This document shows positions 6,375 to 13,962 of a stretch of 17,739 nt of DNA, one piece after another. Both the position numbers and the translations under genes were made by a program. The notes beneath the pieces were generated by a model. The model did no database searches. It saw nothing but the letters and a program-made list of their open reading frames with translations, and was not told the DNA's origin. The stretch comes from Micrococcales bacterium. GTDB lineage: Bacteria > Actinomycetota > Actinomycetes > Actinomycetales > Dermatophilaceae. Position 1 is the first letter of the stretch; every line of letters starts with the position of its first letter. The stretch covers positions 8,621 through 26,359 of the forward strand of contig PKWT01000157.1 in assembly GCA_003132125.1 (NCBI GenBank), given 5' to 3'.

Positions 6375-8947
6375 TCGTCTGCACCAACCATCTGGATGAA
6401 GATGTCCTCCAGGGATCGACGTGCCGGCACCGTCTGCGAGTCAACGCCCGCGGCCGCCAGGATCTCCTGCGCCTGCTGGGGGTTCTTCACGGCGAGCTGC
6501 ACCCCGCCCACACCGGCTATCTCGGCCACCGACCCCACGGCGACGAGCTTGCCATTGTGCATCACCACGACATGGCTGCAGGTCTGCTCCACCTCGGCCA
6601 ACAGGTGACTGGAGATCACGACGGTACGGCCGGTTGCGGCATACCGGCGGAGCACTTCACGCATCTCGGCGATCTGTAGCGGGTCCAGGCCGTTGGTGGG
6701 CTCGTCGAGCACCAACACCTCGGGAAGCCCGAGCATCGCCTGGGCGATCGCGAGGCGCTGCCGCATCCCATGGCTGAAGGTCTTGACCCGACGATCGACC
6801 GACTCGCCGAGTCCGGCGATCTCCAACGCCGTGTCGAGCTCCGCGTCCTGAGACGGTCGACCCGTCGCGGCCCAGAACAGTCGCAGATTCTCCCGTCCGG
6901 ACAGATGCGGGAGCAGCCCCGGTCCCTCGATGAACGCGCCGATCCGCGACAGCACCGGAGCGCCCGCCTCGACCAGCTCACCGAACACGCGCACCGTGCC
7001 GGACGTCGGCCGGATAAGGCCCATCAGCATCCGCAATGTGGTCGTCTTGCCGGCACCATTGGGACCCAGCAGCCCGACGACCTGTCCTCGTTCAACGCGG
7101 AAGCTGACGTCGTCCACCGCTCGGTATCCATCGCCGTACTCCTTGACCAGGCTCTCCATCGCCACCGGCACGCTCGACAGGTCAGCGAGCACGGTCCGCC
7201 TACGTCGGCGTCCGCGCCGGACCGCAGCGACCAGAGCACCCAGGATCAGGATCGCCATAGCGGCCAGACCCGTCAGCAGCCAGATCCACGGCTGACCGGC
7301 ACGGATGATCCGTCCGTCGATGGTGGCCACGTCGACCGTGCTGCCGGCCATGGCGATCGTGTAGCTTCGCGGCTGGCTCGGCAGCTGGTATGCCAGATCG
7401 GTGGTCGCGACCACCAGGACCAGTCGGTCCCCCGCCGGCAGGTTCCGCACCACACCGGGCAGCGTGACCGTCACGGTCCGAGCCACCCCCGGTGTGAGTC
7501 CGGTGAGCCGGATCGGAGCCACCAGGCCCGCGGGCAACGTGTCCGTCCCGTCGGTGGCAACGTGATGTACGGACGCGAACAAGGTCGCGTCGGTGGCATC
7601 ATGCGCCGTCACGCGCAGCGTGGCTGTAGACGACCCCGCCACGAGCAGGCTGGCCGGAAGTGGTTGTGACGCGAACATCGCAACCTGGCCGGTTATCGCC
7701 GTCAGGTTCGGGGAACCGGTTGCCGTGGCCGCGGTGCTGAGCAGGCCACCCAGGCCCGGGACCGAGGTGACCGCGGCCGGGCTTCCCCCGGCGGGGGCGT
7801 AGATCGTCTGGGCAGGGCCAACGACCCCGACCCGCTGGAATCGACCGCTCGAATAGCCGCGATCGACCTGCAGGCTCTGTGACACGGTCCGTCCGGTGGC
7901 TGCTGAGATCCCCGAGCCGGGCACCGTGATGTCGAAGGAGGCGTCTGCCCGTCCGCGGTGGAGCAACACCGGGTCGAACCAGCCCTGCAGGTACTGCACC
8001 AGGTCCGACGTCGACGTCCCGCCGTCATGTCCGCCGGAACGCCAGATCACCTTCACGGGTGTGCCGTTGGCGGCAATCCCCCTGGCGTTGGCACCCGCCT
8101 GCTCGAGGGGGAAGAGCGAGTCCTGCTCCCCCTGGCTGAGCAGCGTCGGCGCGGTGATCCGGCTCAGCACACCCGCCGGGCTTGAGGCCTTCAGCAGCGA
8201 CAGGATCGACGCGTCGGGCTCACCTGTGCTGGCGGCCTGCTGGTATACCGCGCACAGCTCCGGCGCGAATCGCCCGCAGGCCCCGCCCTTCCGCCCCGAG
8301 GCAGAGGCGAACAGCTCCCCCGCCCACAGCTTCTTGAACACCCCTGGCTGGCCGCCGGCAGCGTTCGGGAACAACGCCTGCGACAGATCGTTCCAGGTGA
8401 TGTCCGCTCCGAGCGCGTCAACACGTTTGTCGTTGGCGGCCAACAAGAGCGCCAGTCCGCCCCCGTAGGACGAACCAGCGACCCCCACGCGCGGATCCCC
8501 GGGCGCGTCCTTGACCACCTGCGGCAACGTCGCCAGATAGGAGATCAGCATGCCCGCGTCCGCAACTTCATAGGACGGCGCGTCCAGATGGATCAACCCA
8601 CCCGACCGACCGAAACCCCTTGCGGTGTAAGCCAGCACGACGTAGCCGTGCTCGGCGAGCGAGCGCGCCTCGGAGTCCAGATCGGCCTTCGACCCGCCAA
8701 ATCCGTGAGCCAACAGGACTGCCGGTGCAGGCGTCGTGGCCGGAAAGTAGACGGTCGTGTCCAGCTCGACCGTCACACCGGCCTCGGGCGTGCCCGCGAC
8801 GAACTGCGACGTGGTACGAATCGTGGGACTAGCCGTGACCACGGCCGCCACAGCCACGCCCGCAGCGACCAGCAGCACGGCGGCCGCGCTAGCCACCCAG
8901 CGAGCTCGCCCCCGCTGGGGAAGTCTCACCTCGGCGAGGCCAGGCAC
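6371..8947 (-). CDS. Alpha/beta hydrolase (S15/CocE-like) fused to ABC transporter ATPase
   Basis: This single 858-aa frame joins two activities. Residues 17-39 form an N-terminal membrane anchor after a basic stretch. Residues 50-330 are an alpha/beta hydrolase: HGFGG at 81-85 (oxyanion region), nucleophile S160 in GSSYG (158-162), probable acid D276 in GEQDSLFP and H307 in SGGHDGG. Residues 335-545 resemble the beta-rich C-terminal domain of X-Pro dipeptidyl-peptidase/CocE proteins. A second membrane helix at 553-576 is followed by RRGRRRRR. Residues 594-858 are a complete ABC ATPase: Walker A GPNGAGKT (628-635), signature SHGMRQ (725-730), Walker B VLVLDEP (744-750), H-loop H781. The charges predict the hydrolase outside and the ATPase inside. 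The start is GTG 8947, the first possible start after an in-frame stop, but without a clear Shine-Dalgarno. It overlaps its permease by 4 bp. Confidence 0.93.
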   Translation of the reverse strand: MPGLAEVRLPQRGRARWVASAAAVLLVAAGVAVAAVVTASPTIRTTSQFVAGTPEAGVTVELDTTVYFPATTPAPAVLLAHGFGGSKADLDSEARSLAEHGYVVLAYTARGFGRSGGLIHLDAPSYEVADAGMLISYLATLPQVVKDAPGDPRVGVAGSSYGGGLALLLAANDKRVDALGADITWNDLSQALFPNAAGGQPGVFKKLWAGELFASASGRKGGACGRFAPELCAVYQQAASTGEPDASILSLLKASSPAGVLSRITAPTLLSQGEQDSLFPLEQAGANARGIAANGTPVKVIWRSGGHDGGTSTSDLVQYLQGWFDPVLLHRGRADASFDITVPGSGISAATGRTVSQSLQVDRGYSSGRFQRVGVVGPAQTIYAPAGGSPAAVTSVPGLGGLLSTAATATGSPNLTAITGQVAMFASQPLPASLLVAGSSTATLRVTAHDATDATLFASVHHVATDGTDTLPAGLVAPIRLTGLTPGVARTVTVTLPGVVRNLPAGDRLVLVVATTDLAYQLPSQPRSYTIAMAGSTVDVATIDGRIIRAGQPWIWLLTGLAAMAILILGALVAAVRRGRRRRRTVLADLSSVPVAMESLVKEYGDGYRAVDDVSFRVERGQVVGLLGPNGAGKTTTLRMLMGLIRPTSGTVRVFGELVEAGAPVLSRIGAFIEGPGLLPHLSGRENLRLFWAATGRPSQDAELDTALEIAGLGESVDRRVKTFSHGMRQRLAIAQAMLGLPEVLVLDEPTNGLDPLQIAEMREVLRRYAATGRTVVISSHLLAEVEQTCSHVVVMHNGKLVAVGSVAEIAGVGGVQLAVKNPQQAQEILAAAGVDSQTVPARRSLEDIFIQMVGADE

Positions 8948-9588
8948 TGCGTCGAGGCAAGATTCACAACCATCTCGAAACCGCTCGCAGTGAACAAGGT
9001 CATTGCGCGACTATATCGATCGGGGGCGAAGCCAACCACGGCCTTGTGTGGGGTAGTGCAGCCGGAGTCTCTGACACAACCCTCTTCGCGTCGCACCTCG
9101 CAGCGCACTCATCCGCCGCCATGTACGGCAGCAAGATGAGGTCAGTGCGGGTGAATTGGTGCGGTGATGGACGCGATCGAGCGCCCGACCAGCGGCAGCA
9201 CCGGATCGTCGGCAGGCGCGCACCGCATGGGTCAGCTGCCGCCCGGATTGCCACTCGAGATGACCTGTCCGCCTTCACCGTCGCTGTTCGGGATCCAGTT
9301 TCCGGGCGGGGGTTTCTTCGACGCAAGGCGGTCGGCCACCAGAGCCCCGACCCACCTAGCGACAACTCGGAGTCTGGCGAACAGCCAGTTCCGTGTTTTC
9401 TTGGCCTTTTGGGAGTGCATGTGCGTCCGTTTCCGCTGGTCCCTTGGAGAGTAGGGACGGTAACGCTAAACCGTCGCCTGGGCGGGGATCTGGTGAACCG
9501 CAGACGACGATCTGAATCTCGGACGGTCACACCCAACGCGGAAGTGTGCCTTGAACAGGGCGGCGGCTCCGACGAGCATGCGTGATCG
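8948..9588. other. Gene-poor region upstream of the ABC exporter operon
   Basis: This 641-bp stretch has open frames on both strands that fully overlap one another, have shadow-like composition and match no family I recognise. The one exception worth listing is a 62-aa minus-strand frame at 9232-9420. The promoter of the exporter operon must lie in the right-to-left approach to 8947; an AT-rich patch at 9010-9019 (CTATATCGAT) is the best candidate, with TTGGCT (9037-9032) on the minus strand at an imperfect distance. A small inverted repeat GACGGT-8-ACCGTC is at 9457-9476. I see no mobile element or RNA gene. Confidence 0.4.
9232..9420 (-). CDS. Possible small protein, unknown function
   Basis: This is a 62-codon frame from ATG 9420, beginning MHSQKAKKTRNWLFARLR and ending WIPNSDGEGGQVISSGNPGG plus Ser. 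It has a basic, amphipathic first half (two Trp, a hydrophobic VVARWVGALVADRL segment), then a PPP hinge and a Gly/Asp/Asn-rich tail. About three quarters of third codon positions are G or C, and the composition is more protein-like than that of the overlapping frames. A purine-rich GCGGAAACGGA lies just upstream but is not a textbook ribosome binding site. It resembles no family that I know, has no partner gene nearby, and may be chance. Confidence 0.3.
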   Translation of the reverse strand: MHSQKAKKTRNWLFARLRVVARWVGALVADRLASKKPPPGNWIPNSDGEGGQVISSGNPGGS

Positions 9589-9954
9589 TCAGTCACCTTG
9601 CGGCGAGGACTGGGTGGTCACCGGTACCTTGCTTCTTCTCCGAGCGGCGAGTGCCCGGAGAAGAAGGACGTTGACCAACGCAGCGACGGTCAGGGCGAGG
9701 ATCCCGAGGACAAAGGTGGAGATCGTGAACCAGACTGCGGGCATCCCTGTACTGACGGATGTGAGCATGCGTCCATCCGGAGCGAACGTCGCAGACCCTG
9801 AACTGCTCGACGGTTTCGCTTCGGGGACCAAGGCCAGGAAGCCATACGCGAGGCAGTAGAGGGGCAACGCCACAATGCTTGAAGGGACGGCGAGCAGGGC
9901 AGCGAGCAGGATGGGCCAGGGAGACTGCTCGGTGAACCCCACAGCGGCGATCAA
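9589..9954 (-). CDS. Small membrane protein, SCO4225-like (tentative)
   Basis: This 121-aa frame from TTG 9954 has two hydrophobic blocks: SPWPILLAALLAVPSSIVALP with the continuation LYCLAYGFLALVP, and PAVWFTISTFVLGILALTVA with ALVNVLLLRAL. Between them is a Ser/Thr/Gly-rich loop and at the end a basic tail RRRSK. The pattern of TM, polar loop, TM and an ALVN...LLRAL end recalls the small actinobacterial SCO4225 family membrane proteins, but this is recollection of a loose pattern, not a firm match. AGGAAG lies 9 nt before the TTG; GTG 9942 is an alternative. Upstream in frame there is no hydrophobic segment, so the usual first TM helix of that family would be missing. It points away from the surface-protein gene; its function is unknown. 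Confidence 0.5.
   Translation of the reverse strand: MIAAVGFTEQSPWPILLAALLAVPSSIVALPLYCLAYGFLALVPEAKPSSSSGSATFAPDGRMLTSVSTGMPAVWFTISTFVLGILALTVAALVNVLLLRALAARRRSKVPVTTQSSPQGD
9632..9666. repeat. 11-bp perfect inverted repeat in the 3' end of the small membrane protein gene
   Basis: CTTCTTCTCCG (9632-9642) and CGGAGAAGAAG (9656-9666) are perfect reverse complements separated by 13 nt. The repeat falls inside the last part of the reading frame and encodes the LLLRALAARRRS region, using two adjacent AGA codons that are rare in such a GC-rich genome. It could be an incidental result of the sequence, a transcript 3' structure or a protein-binding site. Confidence 0.45.
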
Positions 9955-10259
9955 GTGCGAACGCTTCCTCGGCGCCGAGTACCGCGTCGATGAGCCCGCC
10001 CTGCACGCCATCGACCTGGCACCATCGCGATGGACTTCGGCACCGGCGCCCTCAAGGTTGACCTGGAAGCAGCCCACGAGGCCGCCGACGTCCGCCTGGG
10101 CATCCTGATTTGAGCGCGATGATCCGGTGCACCGTTGGCCCGGACGCCTCGATCCAAGGCTGGCTAGCCGGGTGAACGGGAAGCGTCCTGGCCATCCACA
10201 CGGTCGGCGCAGCGCCGGTCGATGCCGTTCTCCATGCTCGCGGCTGGATTCGACGTCTC
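9955..10259. other. Gene-free stretch, possibly decayed coding sequence
   Basis: No intact gene is supported here. On the plus strand, two pieces in different frames have protein-like composition: ERFLGAEYRVDEPALHAIDLA (9959-10021) and then MDFGTGALKVDLEAAHEAADVRLGILI, ending at a TGA at 10111-10113. Joining them would need one frameshift near 10021-10030. This could be a remnant of a gene truncated at both ends, but I recognise no family with confidence. The remaining 145 bp up to 10259 show nothing I can name. Confidence 0.25.
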
Positions 10260-10273
10260 AAAGTTCGAACTTT
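10260..10273. promoter_or_regulatory. 14-bp perfect palindrome AAAGTTCGAACTTT
   Basis: AAAGTTCGAACTTT is a perfect 14-bp palindrome. It lies 142 bp before the start codon of the large surface protein and 8 bp before the 11-bp tandem repeats, in a locally AT-richer patch. It is a plausible dimeric-regulator operator; no specific regulator is suggested. Confidence 0.4.
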
Positions 10274-10281
10274 CGCCCCAC

Positions 10282-10314
10282 ATGATGTGGAGATGATGTG
10301 GAGATGATGTGGAG
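10282..10314. repeat. Three perfect 11-bp tandem repeats ATGATGTGGAG
   Basis: ATGATGTGGAG is repeated three times without mismatch at 10282, 10293 and 10304. The 11-bp period is close to one DNA helical turn, so all copies face the same side of the helix, as in direct-repeat sites of OmpR/PhoP-type regulators. The array ends 100 bp before the ATG of the surface-protein gene. Binding by such a regulator is inference; replication slippage in a non-coding spacer is the simpler alternative. Confidence 0.6.
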
Positions 10315-10326
10315 TCTTTACCAACT

Positions 10327-10348
10327 CATGACCAACGCATGACCAGTC
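10327..10348. promoter_or_regulatory. Second pair of 11-bp direct repeats (CATGACCA core)
   Basis: CATGACCAACG (10327-10337) and CATGACCAGTC (10338-10348) are adjacent 11-bp units sharing CATGACCA. They continue the 11-bp spacing of the preceding array with a shift of one base, although the sequence of the unit differs. They lie 66 bp before the start codon, where activator or repressor sites and promoter elements would be expected. No clear -10/-35 pair could be fixed; TACGGT at 10353-10358 is a weak -10 candidate. Confidence 0.35.
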
Positions 10349-10414
10349 GCATTACGGTTTTTGACGTCAGCAAATCTGCGTTTCCGGTGCGGTAAAGACA
10401 AGGGGAGCAATGCG

Positions 10415-13400
10415 ATGACCACTAATGCACACACCATGAAGAGACGAACGCGTGGCGGTTCGATCCTGGCCGGCGCGACTGCTGCACTCATGCTGCTGGC
10501 CGCACCGGCCTGGGCTGGCAACGGCACCGGCGGCGGCGGAGGTAGTGGAACCGCCACAGGGTCGCTCTACTCCGACCTGGTGATCGCCCTGCGCGCCGAG
10601 AACGGGACACCCATCCTGAAGAAGTATGTCGTTCCCGAAACCGCCGATACGACCGCGAGCACCGAGTACTGCGTGCAGCCGGTTTCCTACGAACAGGTTC
10701 CCGGCGTTACGTCCTCGCCGAACCCGGTCGACGGCCGGACCGTCTGGGTCATCCCGCTGCAGGGCGCGTGGATCACAACGAACCCGCTGCCGGCCGAGTT
10801 TACCGGGGCCTGTGACCCGCAGCCGCAGTACGCCATGTTCGTCTCCGAGGTTGAGCTGGAGCGGCTGAACATGGCCCGCACGGCGGACGCGGTCATCGCC
10901 ACCAAGCTCACGGATGTGGAGCTGAAGCTGCGGTTCGCGGAGGCGATCGCACTCGAGTCGACCGGTCGGATCAGCTACGACGGCACGCCCATCGACGCAT
11001 CGCCCGAGAACGCGGCGATCTACCAGTCGCTGATGAAGACCGGCACCATTCCCGGGCTTCCCGTCGGCATGGCCGGCCCCCCGGCCAAGATCGGACCAGT
11101 CGGCGGTGCTGAGTCGAACAGCCAGTTCAACGCCTGGGAGCTGGCGGCGATGAACATCGGTGCCGCGGCCAGCAAGAGCACACCGCTCACCCTCGACGCC
11201 GTCGAGTACTACAACCGGATCATCGGGTTCCCACCGCCGGCCGACCCCACCGCGACACCGCCGGTCCCGGAGTACGTGTCCCCCTGGGGCGTGAGCTTCG
11301 TCAGGTCCAAGACCGACACGGGCGACCAGATGACGACCGGTGAGCAGTTCGTCGACTACAGCGGCTTCACCTACAACCGCTCGCAGACCTTCAAGGGCAG
11401 CGTCACCTGGCTCGACGTGGCGAACCTCAAGTGGGAGGTCAGCAAGATCACCAAGGTGGTGCCGTTCACCAACCTGTCGTCCTTCGACGAGATCACCAAC
11501 CAAACGCTGACCGGTATCACGGCGTTCGCGCAGCTGGCCGATGACGTGCGGGCCCTGTGCAACTTCATCCCGGACAACACGTTCATCCCCGGCTTCTACA
11601 TGGACGTCCCGGGTGTCGACACCACCGAGGCACAACTCAAGGCGATTCATGACCCGGCCGTCGACCTCGGCACGCTGCCGAAGAACGTCTTCCAGACCTA
11701 CTCCTTCCCGATGACGGCGTCGCTGCTCAACCCCTGGGGCGGCGAGGACATCGGCCAGGCCCAGCTGCGCATCACGATCGACGCCGACACTGCCTTCGCG
11801 ACAGTGGGCGTGACCGCGACCGCTGGAACCCAGACCGTCCCGTTCACCGTGGAGGCCGGCAACCTGATCGGTCAGTGGGGCCCCGACGACGGCTTCCCCG
11901 TGGTCCCGGGCTACAACGAGTCCACGACGTTCAACGTCACGGTCGCTGGTGGGGCACCCCTCGGGGCGTACCGCATCACTCTGGAGCTGATCGACGTCGG
12001 CCATTCCGACAAGGTTCTTGCCTCGGAGGACGGCACGATCAACGTCAACGCCAACGTCGCGACGGTCCTGTGGGGCGACTCACTGCCCAAGCTCGCCACC
12101 CAAGGTGTGGCGATGACGGTCCCGCTGCAGGTCTACTCACCTTTGGCAGGTGAAGGTCAGGTGGCGCTGACCGTGACCGGCCCCGGCGACGACCCACTCA
12201 CCACGAACGTGGTCGAGGCGCTCAAGGCCGGTGACGTGAAGATCTACGCCAGCAACGGGACCGACATGGTGCCCATGGGTCTGACCCTGAACACCGAGGG
12301 CCACCTCGTGGGCACGTGGAACGCCACGCTCGCGGCCGGCTTCACCCCTGTGACCTGGTACGCCACGGTCGCAGTGGGGGCGCTGGTGGGCAACTACGCC
12401 TTCGGCGTCAGCTTGGCGGGCGGGAACAGTCTCGACCCGCTCGTCGTGTCCGTCTCCGCCCCCGAGTCCCACGGGCAGAAGCCGCCGACGGCCGGTGAGG
12501 ACACCATCGCGCCGGTGGTCACGGTCACGCCGGTCGGCACCCTCGGCTCCACAGCCTCGTTCACGCTCACCGCGAACGAGGACCCAGTGACGTTCGAGTG
12601 CATGCTGACCACGAACACCGTGGCCGGCTCGTGGGAGAGCTGTACGTCTCCCAAGACCTACAACGGACTGGCGGTGGGGACGTACATCTTCTCCGCCCGC
12701 GGGAAGGACAAGGCCGGAAACGTCTCGGGCGTCGTCACCTCGAACTGGAGCGTCACGTCTGACGTCACTCCTCCGGTCGACCCGGTCGACCCGGTCACCC
12801 CGGTCGGCACGGTCGGCACGACGAGCAGCATCCAGCCGGCTGGCGTGAGCCGCACCGGCGGAAGCGACCGGATCGCCACCGCGACGGCACTGTCCCAGGA
12901 GCGTTTCGACGACGGCACGGCCGACGCGGCCATCATCGCCCGCTCGGACGACTTCGCAGACGCGCTCGCCGCGGTCCCGTTCGCGGAGGCAGAGAACGCC
13001 TCGTTGCTGCTCACCGGCCTGGTGCTGGACGCCCGAGTGCTCACCGAGCTGGACCGCGCCGTCAGCGACACCGGAACCGTCTACATTGTCGGCGGCACGG
13101 GCGCGCTGCCCCTGTCGGTCGACGCGGCCATCAAGGCCACGGGTCGTACGGTCGCCCGGATCTCCGGCGCCGACCGCTACGCCACCGCGACCCTGATAGC
13201 CCAGAAGGTGAGCAACCCCACCGCGATTCTGCTGGCGTCAGGCCGGGACTTCCCGGACGCACTGGCCGGCGGCACCGCAGCGGCCAAGGTGGGCGGGGTG
13301 CTCCTGCTCACCAACGGCTCGACCATGCCGGACACGTCTGCACGGTACCTCGCCGAGCACGCAACGACTCCGGTGTACTCGCTCGGTGGCTCGGCCGCCG

Positions 13401-13717
13401 GCGCAGCCCCAAGCGCTACGGCGCTGGTGGGAACCGACCGGTACGACACCGCGGTGAAGGTCGCCAAGGCCTTCTTCACGGCGCCGTCCGGTGTGTCGGT
13501 GGCGTCGGGAGTCGTGTTCGCGGATGCCCTCTCGGGTGGCGCTGACGCGGCGGCGCATGGCTGGCCGTTGCTGATCACCCGGCCTGCGGCGTTCCCGCAG
13601 GTGGCGGCGCAGTACGTCACCGCGACGCCGACGATCGTCCACGCCGACGTCTACGGCGGCACCGGGGCGGTCCAGGCAAACGTGGCCACGGCACTCGCCG
13701 GTTGCCTGCACGGCTGA
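10415..13717 (+). CDS. Large secreted surface protein with three cell wall-binding repeat 2 (CWB2) domains
   Basis: This 1,100-aa protein starts at ATG 10415, with AAGGGGAG 7 nt upstream; an earlier in-frame TTG at 10361 lacks such a site. A Sec signal peptide spans residues 1-34 (KRRTRGG, hydrophobic core, cleavage after APAWA). Residues 35 to about 540 form a large domain with EVELERLNMAR near 145, FNAWELAAMNIGAAASK near 239 and EYYNRIIGFP near 264; I recall similar N-terminal regions in other actinobacterial secreted proteins, but no function. Beta-rich segments run to about 690. A bacterial Ig-like repeat follows at about 696-784 (DTIAPVVTV ... KDKAGNVSG). A Pro/Val/Asp linker leads to three CWB2 repeats at about 808-1100, marked by GSDRIATA, GADRYATA and GTDRYDTA. 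CWB2 domains anchor proteins non-covalently to the wall in clostridia. No LPXTG motif is present. A hairpin terminator follows directly. Confidence 0.9.
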   Translation: MTTNAHTMKRRTRGGSILAGATAALMLLAAPAWAGNGTGGGGGSGTATGSLYSDLVIALRAENGTPILKKYVVPETADTTASTEYCVQPVSYEQVPGVTSSPNPVDGRTVWVIPLQGAWITTNPLPAEFTGACDPQPQYAMFVSEVELERLNMARTADAVIATKLTDVELKLRFAEAIALESTGRISYDGTPIDASPENAAIYQSLMKTGTIPGLPVGMAGPPAKIGPVGGAESNSQFNAWELAAMNIGAAASKSTPLTLDAVEYYNRIIGFPPPADPTATPPVPEYVSPWGVSFVRSKTDTGDQMTTGEQFVDYSGFTYNRSQTFKGSVTWLDVANLKWEVSKITKVVPFTNLSSFDEITNQTLTGITAFAQLADDVRALCNFIPDNTFIPGFYMDVPGVDTTEAQLKAIHDPAVDLGTLPKNVFQTYSFPMTASLLNPWGGEDIGQAQLRITIDADTAFATVGVTATAGTQTVPFTVEAGNLIGQWGPDDGFPVVPGYNESTTFNVTVAGGAPLGAYRITLELIDVGHSDKVLASEDGTINVNANVATVLWGDSLPKLATQGVAMTVPLQVYSPLAGEGQVALTVTGPGDDPLTTNVVEALKAGDVKIYASNGTDMVPMGLTLNTEGHLVGTWNATLAAGFTPVTWYATVAVGALVGNYAFGVSLAGGNSLDPLVVSVSAPESHGQKPPTAGEDTIAPVVTVTPVGTLGSTASFTLTANEDPVTFECMLTTNTVAGSWESCTSPKTYNGLAVGTYIFSARGKDKAGNVSGVVTSNWSVTSDVTPPVDPVDPVTPVGTVGTTSSIQPAGVSRTGGSDRIATATALSQERFDDGTADAAIIARSDDFADALAAVPFAEAENASLLLTGLVLDARVLTELDRAVSDTGTVYIVGGTGALPLSVDAAIKATGRTVARISGADRYATATLIAQKVSNPTAILLASGRDFPDALAGGTAAAKVGGVLLLTNGSTMPDTSARYLAEHATTPVYSLGGSAAGAAPSATALVGTDRYDTAVKVAKAFFTAPSGVSVASGVVFADALSGGADAAAHGWPLLITRPAAFPQVAAQYVTATPTIVHADVYGGTGAVQANVATALAGCLHG

Positions 13718-13733
13718 TCGACGGCCCAATACC

Positions 13734-13767
13734 GATGGTGCCCCGGGGAACACCCCGGGGCACCATC
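13734..13767 (+). terminator. Strong hairpin terminator after the surface-protein gene
   Basis: GATGGTGCCCCGGGG (13734-13748) and CCCCGGGGCACCATC (13753-13767) form a perfect 15-bp stem around the 4-nt loop AACA. It starts 17 bp after the stop codon. No T-tract follows, as is common for hairpin terminators in high-GC actinobacteria. It isolates the surface-protein transcript from the next gene. The 195 bp from here to 13962 hold only the start region of that gene. Confidence 0.8.
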
Positions 13768-13962
13768 CGTGCGGCAGGGCCAAATGCTGTCATCCGTCAG
13801 TGCCAAGACGCCGACGGGGCTCACCGCTTGTGCCGAGACCGGTTCGAGGAGACTACTGCCCGGACAGACCGTCACGCGACGGCACGTTTGCTGGATCAGC
13901 CACGAAGGCGTCACGATGTCAGCATTCGACATCACTGGGACCAGTGAGGAAGGGTGACCCTG

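Noticed and set aside
6770..7669. 299-aa plus-strand frame opposite the hydrolase-ATPase gene
   Set aside because: Gln/Arg/His-rich antisense shadow across the Walker and membrane regions of the real gene.
9000..9596. Overlapping 198-aa minus and 179-aa plus frames in the intergenic region
   Set aside because: They occupy the same DNA on both strands, have low-conviction composition (many Arg, Ser, Pro, Cys), no ribosome binding site and no recognisable motif.
10367..12004. 545-aa minus-strand open frame opposite the surface-protein gene
   Set aside because: Shadow of a long high-GC gene: the product is repetitive in Val, Gly, Arg and Asp with no domain, while the plus strand has a signal peptide, Ig and CWB2 domains.
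12775..12825. 9-bp tandem repetition (GTCGACCCG-type) in the surface-protein gene
   Set aside because: It simply encodes the Pro/Val/Asp linker before the CWB2 repeats; not a separate element.
13916..13957. 13-codon leader-like frame (MSAFDITGTSEEG) just before the DUF255 gene
   Set aside because: It ends at the Shine-Dalgarno region of the next gene, which could suggest a leader peptide, but it has no ribosome binding site, no run of regulatory codons and no attenuator hairpin.
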